From contig JAQYWR010000041.1 in the NCBI GenBank assembly GCA_029379225.1, positions 1-64,000 of the forward strand: a stretch of DNA of 64,000 nucleotides, read 5' to 3'. Below the pieces are notes generated by a model. That model was not told where the DNA came from, made no database searches, and saw only the letters and a program-made list of their open reading frames with translations. This document shows positions 57,167 through 64,000 of this stretch, one piece after another. The first letter of the stretch is position 1. Every line of letters starts with the position of its first letter. Made by a program: the position numbers and the translations under genes. Source of the stretch: Nostoc sp. S4. Lineage in GTDB: Bacteria > Cyanobacteriota > Cyanobacteriia > Cyanobacteriales > Nostocaceae.

Positions 57167-58999
57167 ATGACAACAACGCTGCTGAACAATCGCTATCAAG
57201 TTATCGAGGTAATCGGTGTTGGTGGGTTTGGCGAAACCTTCCTTGCAGAAGACACCCACATGCCTTCTCGGCGTCGCTGTGTAATTAAGCAACTCAAACC
57301 GATAACTAATAATGACTCGCAAACTTACCAAATAATCCAAGAACGGTTTAAAAGAGAAGCAGCAACCTTAGAGTATTTGGGTGAAAGTTGTAACCAAATT
57401 CCCAAACTCTACGCTTATTTTTCTGAGAATGGGCAGTTTTACCTCGTTCAAGAATGGATTCACGGTCAAACCCTGACGAAAATTGTTGCAGCTAAAGGGT
57501 TTGAGAGTGAAACTGCCGTTCGGGAAATCCTCTTAAGCCTGCTATCAGTCTTAGATTATGTCCACAGCAAAGGCATCATTCACCGAGATATCAAACCTGA
57601 GAACATCATTATCCGTTCTATTGATGGCAAGCCAGTTTTGATTGATTTTGGTGCAGTCAAGGAAACAATTCGTTCGGTGGTGACTACCCCAGGATACGGT
57701 ACGCGATCGCTTGTTATTGGTACGCCTGGCTATATGCCTAGCGAACAAGCTGTTGGGCGTCCAGTTTACGCTACTGATATCTACAGTTTAGGCTTAACGG
57801 CAATTTATCTGCTGACTGGCAAACACCCCCAAGAACTACTAACCGATTTGCAAACAGGGGAAATACTTTGGCATCAGCACACTCCTAATATTTCTCCCCA
57901 ATTGGTGGCGGTACTCAATCAGGCAATTAAGCCTCATGCAGGCGATCGCTACAGTACTGCCAATAAAATGCTACATGCATTGCAATCTCCTACTTATATT
58001 CCCCTACAATCATCTACAACTACTAATACAGTCAGCTTGTCTCCCACTGCTAGATCAACTCGACAAGCCCAAGCGATATCTTCCCCCCAAATACCTCCAA
58101 TTACTAATAATTCTGCTACTCCTGGAAATTGGCAAAAACCTGCTGCGATCGTTGGTAGTTTGCTAATAGGTGGATTAATTGGTGCAGTCGCAATTTCTGG
58201 TATGACTCGTCAGCAAGAGCTACAGACAAACATTGCCACAAGTTCCACTCCATCGCCAGAATCTTTACCCACTCCTACATTTACCAATCCGCCTATTTCT
58301 TCCCAACCTTCTCCAGTCCGAGTTGTACCTATCTCACCACCACAACCGCGAGTAATTACCGAGCCTTTGCCAACCTATAATCCCCCAGTTGTATCCACAC
58401 CACAGCCAGAAAGCGAGCCTATAACTTTAGATACTCCAGCACCAATAACAACATCAACTCCACAACCAGAACCAGAGAAGCAAGTTGCGATTCCTATACC
58501 AGAAGTACGTTCCACACCACAGAAAAAGCCACGCACTAAATTAGCTGCAACTGCAAGCAAACAAAGCGTTCCTGCATTTCCCACAGGGACATCCAGAAAT
58601 ATTGTAGAAGCTACCCTTGGCAAACCAAGCAAAGATTTAAGAGGTGCGTGGGGTAATACCCGCGCTGTTGTTTACAAACTTGTACCAAACAAAATAGACC
58701 TTGGCTACTTATTCGATCGCAATTCTCGAATGCTGCGTCAAACCGAGGTAGCTTTTAACCAAACAGTAGAACCACAGATTATGGAAGCTACTTTAAATGG
58801 ACTTTTAAATGGGCAAGCTACTGAAGATATTAAGCAGGGACTTAAACAGGTACAACAGCGCCAGTCCGATAATTTCAGTTTTCACAACGGCTCAGTTAAA
58901 GGTCAGATTATTCGTCAAGAATGTGATTTTATTTACATTAGTATTTGGGATGAAGACTTACATGATTTTGTAAGTCCATCTACAGGTAAAAAATGTTAA
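57167..58999 (+). CDS. membrane Ser/Thr protein kinase with C-terminal domain, paralogue of the upstream kinase
   Basis: A 610-residue Hanks-type kinase closely similar to the one at 52695 (shared LLNNRYxVI, VGGFGETFLAEDTHMPSRRR, RCVIKQLKPI). The catalytic domain (about 7-272) has IIHRDIKPENIIIRS near 138, VLIDFGAVKETIR and GTPGYMPSEQAVGRPVYATD. A membrane helix (AAIVGSLLIGGLIGAVAISG) lies at about 325-346. A long Pro/Thr/Ser-rich stalk follows (to about 465), then a C-terminal domain (about 468-610; PTGTSRNIVEATLGKPSKDL, VVYKLVPNKIDLGYLFDRNS) different from that of the first kinase, so the two likely sense different signals. It is divergent from the FHA-ABC gene. Its expression from a shared intergenic region fits a common system. 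Confidence 0.93.
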   Translation: MTTTLLNNRYQVIEVIGVGGFGETFLAEDTHMPSRRRCVIKQLKPITNNDSQTYQIIQERFKREAATLEYLGESCNQIPKLYAYFSENGQFYLVQEWIHGQTLTKIVAAKGFESETAVREILLSLLSVLDYVHSKGIIHRDIKPENIIIRSIDGKPVLIDFGAVKETIRSVVTTPGYGTRSLVIGTPGYMPSEQAVGRPVYATDIYSLGLTAIYLLTGKHPQELLTDLQTGEILWHQHTPNISPQLVAVLNQAIKPHAGDRYSTANKMLHALQSPTYIPLQSSTTTNTVSLSPTARSTRQAQAISSPQIPPITNNSATPGNWQKPAAIVGSLLIGGLIGAVAISGMTRQQELQTNIATSSTPSPESLPTPTFTNPPISSQPSPVRVVPISPPQPRVITEPLPTYNPPVVSTPQPESEPITLDTPAPITTSTPQPEPEKQVAIPIPEVRSTPQKKPRTKLAATASKQSVPAFPTGTSRNIVEATLGKPSKDLRGAWGNTRAVVYKLVPNKIDLGYLFDRNSRMLRQTEVAFNQTVEPQIMEATLNGLLNGQATEDIKQGLKQVQQRQSDNFSFHNGSVKGQIIRQECDFIYISIWDEDLHDFVSPSTGKKC

Positions 59000-59528
59000 T
59001 TTTTTGATAAAAATTGATTTTAAAAATTAGAGTCAGCAGTCAGAATCTAGAATATTTACCAAATCAGCCTTGGTAAGACTACTTGATTTTATTGTTGATT
59101 ATTAACCTTAAGTATAAAAATATTGCTAATTCATCAATTCTTTATTGTAGATTCTGAATTTTTCGGAGTTTTGTATTCTACAATACAAATAAACTCTTCA
59201 ACCAAAGCTTAATCAAATTGGCTTTCTAGGGTCTAAATCAACATGATTTCAGTGTTTATAAGCACAAAAATCTGATTTTAAGATTAGTAAATTTATGTTC
59301 TAGATTTTGGAACTAAATTTAGAAAATCCAGTCTTCACTATTTCCTAAACCCTATGCCCTATGCCCAATTTTCAAAACGGAGTTTTAGATTCTGAATCTT
59401 CATAAAGTTATAAATCGCATTATTAACTTTTTAATAATACTTGTCTCAGCTTCTACATTCATATAGTAAAGTGCGATCAAAATTGTGTAATCTGAAAACA
59501 GCTAAGCTAATGATTATATTGAGGTCTG
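59000..59528. other. 529-bp gene-free stretch
   Basis: AT-rich DNA after the second kinase, with stops in all frames and no terminator that I can call with confidence. A pyrimidine-rich CCTAAACCCTATGCCCTATGCCC motif (59345-59368) belongs to the heptad-type intergenic repeats. Nothing else stands out. Confidence 0.5.
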
Positions 59529-59744
59529 ATGACTCCTACAATTATGCGTCAGCTTTGGTCTGTAGTCGAAACCGCCCAAGCTAAGATCCTCTTACAACTG
59601 GATGATGCTAACTTGGTGCAGTGGTTGGTAAAACAAACCGAAACGCAAGTTTTGTTAAATTCCAACGAAACTGATTTTCTGTGCCAGTACATTCAATCAC
59701 GGCTAGCACTCATACGTGATATTGCTCATGAACGTCAGTGTTAA
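59529..59744 (+). CDS. small hypothetical protein
   Basis: A 71-residue soluble, helical protein, probably conserved among heterocystous relatives (I recall similar short ORFs but no family name). It reads MTPTIMRQLWSVVETAQAKI, then LLQLDDANLVQWLVKQTETQ and a C-terminal FLCQYIQSRLALIRDIAHER. No signal or membrane segment. Codon use and length are coding-like. An ATG at 59544 (MRQLWSVVE) is an alternative start. It stands alone between the second kinase and ribD; function unknown. Confidence 0.6.
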   Translation: MTPTIMRQLWSVVETAQAKILLQLDDANLVQWLVKQTETQVLLNSNETDFLCQYIQSRLALIRDIAHERQC

Positions 59745-59886
59745 TCGAAGCAAAATCGCCAAGGATTATAGTAGGGAACAGGCTTGAAAGTCTCTTAATC
59801 TCCAGATTTTACCATCAGTTTATGTCCTCAGCTACCTACTAACTGGTATATGTTCATAACAAGTGTGATTACTAAATTCGCCAATT

Positions 59887-61116
59887 CTAACTCTTGATTG
59901 CTTGTGATGATTGACTGGTTTGGCGGAAATAACCTTCCACTAAGCAGTCGGAGCCTACTACACGCCAACGAACGCGTTCTAAAGACAGTGCCTGAGTCAT
60001 GCTAGTAAAACCTAAATCACCCACAGGCGTAGGAGCAATGCTACCACCAATGATTTTTGGGGCAATAAATGCTAAGACTTTTTGCACTGCTCCTTGAGCG
60101 ATCGCACTAGCAGCTAAAGTACTACCACACTCCCACAACACACTACAAAAACCCCGCTCATATAAATACGCCATTGCTTTATCTGGTGTAAGTGATGTGA
60201 ATTCCACTACCTCCACCCCAAGTTTTCGCAACAATTCTTGAAAATCGGGGTTAGCACCCTGCTGTGTTAACACCAAAGTTGGAGCATCCGCAGTTTGCCA
60301 CAAATGAGCATTTTCCGGTAGGTTAAGATAGCGGCTCATTACCACCCGCAGGGGATTATGTGACCCTGGGTGATGGCTAGTTAAATAAGGATTATCCAGT
60401 CTTACCGTATTACCACCGACAATTACAGCATCACAAGCCGCCCGCAGTTGATGTACTTCAGTGCGGGCGTCTTGGCTTGTAACCCAAGCGCTATGACCAG
60501 AGGTAGTAGCAATTTTGCCATCTAAAGTCATGGCATATTTTAAAATTCCCAAAGGTCGTTTGTAGAGAATGCGATGAACAAAACCTTCATTTAGCTGACG
60601 ACAAGCTTCCTGTTCCACTCCTACCACCACTTCGATCCCCGCTGCACGTAAACGGGCAATACCGCCTCCACCGACGAGTGGATTGGGATCGATCATACCC
60701 ACTACCACCTTTGCCACCCCTGCTTTAATCAAGGCTTCCGAACAAGGGGGAGTGCGTCCGTAATGATTGCAAGGTTCAAGGCTGACATATATTGTTGCGC
60801 CTTGGGCCCGAACCCCTGCTGCTTTTAAGGCAAACACTTCTGCATGAGGCTCACCTGCACGCGGATGAAACCCTTCCCCAACAATCTCCCTATCCTTGAC
60901 AATCACCGCTCCCACTAACGGATTTGGTGAAGTACGCCCTAAAGCGCGGCGAGCAAGTTCCAAACACCGCTGCATCATGCAAGAGTCAAAGTCAGTTCCT
61001 ACTTTTTCCTTTGGTGGTGAATCTGAGTCAGTATTAGGCTGCATGATAAGTGTATTTTCGTGAGGGAAATTGGCTAGGGATGCATCCGTTTGAGCAACCA
61101 CTGGGAAATTATCCAT
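59887..61116 (-). CDS. ribD: bifunctional riboflavin deaminase-reductase
   Basis: RibD catalyses the deamination and side-chain reduction steps of riboflavin synthesis. The N-terminal deaminase domain has the zinc motifs GEPHAEVFALKAAG and SLEPCNHYGRTPPCSEALIK. The C-terminal reductase domain has GILKYAMTLDGKIATTSGHS, VTSQDARTEVHQLRAACDAV and VIVGGNTVRLDNPYLT, ending with LWECGSTLAASAIAQGAVQK and FIAPKIIGG. The deaminase segment begins at about residue 48 (MQRCLELARRALGRTSPN), so the 40 residues before it are a non-conserved extension. I start at the ATG 61116 (MDNFPVV); an ATG at 61044 (MQPNTDSD) is equally possible, with no ribosome-binding site to decide. The track start at 61170 is a TTG. 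No other rib gene is adjacent. Confidence 0.92.
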   Translation of the reverse strand: MDNFPVVAQTDASLANFPHENTLIMQPNTDSDSPPKEKVGTDFDSCMMQRCLELARRALGRTSPNPLVGAVIVKDREIVGEGFHPRAGEPHAEVFALKAAGVRAQGATIYVSLEPCNHYGRTPPCSEALIKAGVAKVVVGMIDPNPLVGGGGIARLRAAGIEVVVGVEQEACRQLNEGFVHRILYKRPLGILKYAMTLDGKIATTSGHSAWVTSQDARTEVHQLRAACDAVIVGGNTVRLDNPYLTSHHPGSHNPLRVVMSRYLNLPENAHLWQTADAPTLVLTQQGANPDFQELLRKLGVEVVEFTSLTPDKAMAYLYERGFCSVLWECGSTLAASAIAQGAVQKVLAFIAPKIIGGSIAPTPVGDLGFTSMTQALSLERVRWRVVGSDCLVEGYFRQTSQSSQAIKS

Positions 61117-61492
61117 AATTTTCGGCAACACTGTAAATATTCTGCACGCATCGGCGCAGCCTCTTGGCAAAAGAATTGCACCTCGATCCTGATAATTAAA
61201 CAGAGTGATATCCAGGCGCTATTGTTTGGCTGTCTGAACTTGCATCAGCCTGTAATATTTACATTTCACTTTAGCTTGAATCTATAACAATTCTCATTTG
61301 AATGAACAATAGAAGTAGGGCAAACCAACGATCGATGTTGTGCCCCTACGACCAGCTGTACTATTTTCTCAGTACTGGGTATGAACTTTGAAGCTTCAAG
61401 CTTACTAAGATTAGAAGTTCGATGACTCAGGACTCAGTTTGGGATAGAGTATTGTGTGTGCCAACTTCGATCGCCACCTGATGGAGACTGCA
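61117..61492. other. divergent ribD/trx intergenic region
   Basis: No gene seen in this 376-bp stretch, which holds promoters for ribD (leftward) and thioredoxin (rightward). A hairpin repeat of the TAGGG family (GTAGGGCA...TGCCCCTAC, 61315-61349) is present. No FMN riboswitch pattern was recognised upstream of ribD. Confidence 0.55.
61315..61349. repeat. GTAGGGCA hairpin repeat
   Basis: GTAGGGCA pairs with TGCCCCTAC (one bulged base) around a loop containing ATCGATGTTG, the same core as in the repeat at 25882-25920. Confidence 0.6.
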
Positions 61493-61828
61493 ATGAGTAA
61501 GGCTGTAATCACCATAACTGATGCTGATTTTGAAACCGAAGTGTTAAAAGCCGAGCAGCCTGTACTAGTTTACTTTTGGGCTTCTTGGTGTGGACCTTGT
61601 CAATTAATGTCGCCCGTGATTAACTCAGCTGCTAGTGCTTATAGCGATCGCCTCAAAGTCGTTAAAATAGAAATTGACCCCAATCCAGACACAGTTAAGC
61701 GGTATCAAGTGGAAGGTGTCCCCGCCCTCAGGCTAATTCAAGGAGACAAACTACTAGAATCCACTGAGGGAGTCATTGGTAAAGAAAAATTACTCAGCCT
61801 TCTAGCTAAGCACTTAGATAGTAATTAG
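61493..61828 (+). CDS. thioredoxin
   Basis: A 111-residue thioredoxin-fold protein with the active site FWASWCGPCQLMSP. The cis-Pro is in VEGVPALRLIQ and the C-terminal helix is GKEKLLSLLAKHL. The sequence lacks the Asp-Lys-Leu trait of the canonical TrxA at some positions (EIDPNPDTVKRYQV), and it resembles the cyanobacterial TrxB/TrxX-like minor thioredoxins; subtype not certain. The ATG at 61493 is supported by GATGGAG nine bases upstream; upstream ATG 61481 overlaps this site. It would reduce disulfides in cytoplasmic target enzymes, fed by thioredoxin reductase. Alone in its unit; downstream are TCATTGGTCATT-type repeats. Confidence 0.92.
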   Translation: MSKAVITITDADFETEVLKAEQPVLVYFWASWCGPCQLMSPVINSAASAYSDRLKVVKIEIDPNPDTVKRYQVEGVPALRLIQGDKLLESTEGVIGKEKLLSLLAKHLDSN

Positions 61829-62091
61829 TTAATAGTCATTGGTCGTTGGTCATTAGTCAGTCATTGGTAACTGATGAATGACAAAACCCAAAGTCACCAG
61901 CGATGACATAAGCCAGCGCCAAGGGCGAACAGACGCCACTGAAGAAGCTAGGAAACCTATCCAATGCAGTGGCTCAACTTTATAACAGACGATAAAGGAT
62001 AAATGATAAAGCGCAAAGTCTGTAGACGCTTCTGCGGCATAAGGCAGGGTGCGCCGGCTTCCGGCAAGCAGAACTTTGTAAGAGAGGAAAA

Positions 62092-63330
62092 ATGATTAAT
62101 ATACAGTTTGCAAAACGTTTACAACCTCTACAATCGAATGTATTTGCTGATATGGACAGAGCCAAAGCGCTTGCCTTGGCAGCTGGACAACAGCTAATTG
62201 ATTTATCCTTGGGGTCTTCTGATTTACCAGCCGAGGCACATGTCATTGACGCAATCGGCCAATCTCTTGGCGATCCTACTACCCACGGCTATCTGTTATT
62301 TAATGGTACTCAAGGCTTTCGCGAAGCCGCAGCTAATTGGTACGAACAAAAATTTGGCATCAGAGTCGATCCCCAAACTGAAGTACTACCTCTAATTGGT
62401 TCTCAAGAAGGCACAGCCCATTTACCCTTAGCATTGCTCAATCCGGGAGATTTTGCTCTGTTGCTCGATCCTGGTTATCCCTCTCATGCTGGAGGAGTTT
62501 ACCTCGCTAGCGGGCAAATCTATCCAATGCCATTACGCGCAGAAAATGGATTTTTACCAGTATTTGCCGATATTCCCGCCCCAGTCTTGGCTCAGTCGCG
62601 GATGATGGTGTTGAGTTATCCTCACAATCCTACTGCTGCGATCGCTCCTTTATCTTTTTTCCAAGAAGCTGTCGCCTTTTGTCAGCAACATAATCTCGCC
62701 TTAGTTCACGATTTCCCTTACGTGGATTTGGTATTTGCACGGACTGGGGATTCGGGACTGGCGACTGGGAAAGAGTTTTCCCAATACCCAATACATAATA
62801 CTCAATCCCTAGTGCCTTCAATTTTGCAAGCCGATCCAGGAAAAAGCATCTCCATTGAATTTTTCACTCTTTCTAAGTCCTATAATATGGGCGGCTTCCG
62901 TATTGGCTACGCCATTGGCAATGCTCAATTGATTAACGCTTTACGCCAGGTTAAAGCCGCTATTGATTTTAACCAGTATCGGGGTATTTTGAATGGGGCG
63001 ATCGCTGCCTTGACTGGGCCACAAATTGGAGTCAAAACCGCTGTCGCTACCTTCCAGCAGCGCCGTGATGCTTTTATTACTGCTCTACATTGCATTGGCT
63101 GGAATGTTCCCACTCCCCACGCCACAATGTACATCTGGGCAAAGTTGCCTTCTACTTGGAGTCAAAACTCTATAGAATTTTGCACTCAGTTAGTCAAACA
63201 AACTGGTATAGCTGCTTCCCCAGGTGCAGGTTTTGGTAAATCTGGGGAAGGGTATGTCCGTTTTGCCTTGGTACATGAGCCATCTTTGTTAGAAACTGCT
63301 GTGGAAAGAATGGCAAAGTTCCTCAACTGA
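62092..63330 (+). CDS. class I/II PLP aminotransferase (LL-DAP-aminotransferase/AAT-like)
   Basis: A 412-residue fold-type I aminotransferase. The family features are QQLIDLSLGSSDLPAEAHVI, THGYLLFNGTQGFREAAANW, YPSHAGGVYLASGQIYPMPL, LSYPHNPTAAIAPLSFFQEA (Asn-Pro), HNLALVHDFPYVDLVF (Asp-x-x-Tyr for PLP), and FFTLSKSYNMGGFRIGYAIG (catalytic Lys), with the C-terminal Arg in GAGFGKSGEGYVRFALVHEP. Between Tyr and Lys there are about 25 extra residues (TGDSGLATGKEFSQYPIHNT) encoded by an intergenic-type repeat. They precede the normal APSILQADP-like segment. Activity should be tested by modelling, as the insert is near the active site. The start has a strong site AAGAGAGGAAAA. Substrate is undefined; the family includes LL-diaminopimelate aminotransferase-like and aspartate-type enzymes. 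Confidence 0.88.
   Translation: MINIQFAKRLQPLQSNVFADMDRAKALALAAGQQLIDLSLGSSDLPAEAHVIDAIGQSLGDPTTHGYLLFNGTQGFREAAANWYEQKFGIRVDPQTEVLPLIGSQEGTAHLPLALLNPGDFALLLDPGYPSHAGGVYLASGQIYPMPLRAENGFLPVFADIPAPVLAQSRMMVLSYPHNPTAAIAPLSFFQEAVAFCQQHNLALVHDFPYVDLVFARTGDSGLATGKEFSQYPIHNTQSLVPSILQADPGKSISIEFFTLSKSYNMGGFRIGYAIGNAQLINALRQVKAAIDFNQYRGILNGAIAALTGPQIGVKTAVATFQQRRDAFITALHCIGWNVPTPHATMYIWAKLPSTWSQNSIEFCTQLVKQTGIAASPGAGFGKSGEGYVRFALVHEPSLLETAVERMAKFLN
62740..62815. repeat. heptad-type repeat inside the aminotransferase gene
   Basis: GGACTGGGGATTCGGGACTGGCGACTGGGAA followed by CCCAATACCCAATACATAATACTCAATCCC. The same motifs occur between genes at 2250-2300 (GGGACTGGGGATTGGCGACTGGG) and 2385-2400 (AATCCCCAATACC). 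It is in frame and adds about 25 residues without a stop. Confidence 0.75.
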
Positions 63331-63708
63331 ACTTGTTTTCAAACTGAACGCCAAGTATTTTTTCCCTACTGTAGTACAGCACAACTGTACTACCCTAAAA
63401 ATACATATATTATAATTATTTAAATTGTATTTTTAATTACTATATATTTTATTTCAATTACGTATTTTTATGTAACCAATTAGAAAAATATTTGTTATTA
63501 ATTTATTGATAATCTACAGCAACTTCACCTAATCGAGTCTCCCGGTTTCTTAAACTGGGTTTGTACGTTGAGCTACCAGAGATGACTAACAATACAAATT
63601 GTGTTTTTAAGCAGCAGTATTGCTAAAAAGCCTGTAGCCAAAACAGTCCAAGCCTAGAAACAGCAATAGTTTAAACCTTAACTTTCAAACTGACGGAGAC
63701 TTGAAAAA
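63331..63708. other. intergenic region with a GTAGTACAG hairpin
   Basis: A 378-bp AT-rich stretch. The hairpin GTAGTACAG-N5-CTGTACTAC (63371-63393) lies 40 bp after the aminotransferase and may end its transcript. A CCCGGTTTCTTAAACTGGGT hairpin occurs near 63541. The ribosome-binding site ACGGAGAC precedes the next ATG. A GTA-N8-TAC match at 63563 lacks a proper -10 spacing. Confidence 0.55.
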
Positions 63709-64000
63709 ATGAAGATGACTTTTCAAAAACTTGTGATTGGTGCATCAATGGCTATTGGTATAAGCACTCTTGCCACTGCTCCTGCACACGCTACATCTTT
63801 TAGTTTCAACAACCCTAATGAAATTAAAACTTATACTGGTGGGTCAAATGGCATATTTAAAGCAAATGATACTGTAGCTGCCTCCAAAGCCTTGAGTGAC
63901 AGTAATCCCTCTTCTAACGTTGAACTTTGGTATAGTACTGAAAATCCTACTTCTAATGTAGGTTTCACCGCCACCCAAGGAAACTACAGTGCTACCGTTA
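63709..64000 (+). CDS. secreted protein, 5' part only
   Basis: The gene runs off the right edge; 97 complete codons are visible. The ATG has GGAG eleven bases upstream. Residues 1-28 are a clear signal peptide (KMTFQKLVIGASMAIGISTL, cleavage after ATAPAHA). The mature part is Ser/Thr/Asn-rich (SFSFNNPNEIKTYTGGSNGI, DSNPSSNVELWYSTENPTSN) with no catalytic motif. Similar signal peptides occur in cyanobacterial PEP-CTERM-type surface proteins, but the C-terminus that would decide this lies outside the window. No function assigned. Confidence 0.7.
   Translation, partial: MKMTFQKLVIGASMAIGISTLATAPAHATSFSFNNPNEIKTYTGGSNGIFKANDTVAASKALSDSNPSSNVELWYSTENPTSNVGFTATQGNYSATV

Noticed and set aside
63563-63576. 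GTA-N8-TAC before the secreted-protein gene
   Set aside because: The flanks are not palindromic and the nearest -10-like sequence is at the wrong distance; such matches are expected by chance.

Overview
This window comes from a cyanobacterial chromosome, most likely a filamentous heterocyst-forming one (Nostocales). The evidence is gene content (PsaD, NdhD1, PcyA, a CyanoP-type PsbP protein, cyanobacterial DUF2605/DUF2973 proteins, a DevB-DevC-DevA exporter), many HIP1 octamers (GCGATCGC), and intergenic heptad-type repeats typical of heterocystous genomes. I saw no rRNA, tRNA, CRISPR array, intact insertion sequence or prophage. Identifications are from reading the translations; no database search was possible.

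Layout. 0.7-5 kb: trpE, psaD and a DICT-GAF histidine kinase, all on the minus strand. 5.6-7.9 kb: a glycogen-debranching-type amylo-alpha-1,6-glucosidase. 8.1-8.9 kb: decayed genes (a RusA-like gene and its AHJR-type nuclease partner). 8.9-9.9 kb: DUF2605-DUF2973 with a well-formed NtcA-type promoter. 10.1-13.7 kb: thrS, thrB and a coiled-coil protein. 14-15.6 kb: ndhD1. 15.7-21.6 kb: a 1955-residue Ser/Thr kinase-ATPase-GAF-PAS-histidine kinase. 22.8-27.5 kb: a type I secretion pair (an ABC protein with N-terminal cyclic-nucleotide-binding-like and degenerate C39 domains, plus an HlyD adaptor). 27.7-28.7 kb: an orphan ZnuA/MntC-like lipoprotein that has lost metal ligands. 29.5-34.4 kb: small membrane proteins, a TPM protein, precorrin-8X methylmutase and a beta-helix protein. 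34.6-39.1 kb: a GC-richer block of aldo/keto reductase, carboxymuconolactone-decarboxylase-like protein, TMEM175-like channel and mandelonitrile-lyase-type cupin, divergent from an AraC regulator and containing the tails of a second reductase and a second cupin. 39.2-45 kb: dapB, psbP, maf, a serine hydrolase and pcyA. 45.9-49.3 kb: devBCA. 49.4-52.3 kb: a hypothetical protein, a HAD phosphatase, a Uma2 nuclease and a small ORF. 52.7-59 kb: two membrane Ser/Thr kinases flanking a two-FHA-domain ABC exporter. 59.5-64 kb: a small ORF, ribD, thioredoxin, an aminotransferase and the start of a secreted protein.

Functional themes. The window mixes housekeeping metabolism (Trp, Thr, Lys, riboflavin, cobalamin and bilin synthesis; photosystem I; NDH-1) with a high density of signalling and export. 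The kinase/FHA-ABC/kinase cluster resembles the mycobacterial PknF-Rv1747 arrangement and is the best candidate for an uncharacterised regulated-export system. A second theme is sequence dynamics: intergenic repeats have entered three protein-coding genes in frame, several MITE-like hairpins are present, and two loci preserve gene tails that record lost operon members.
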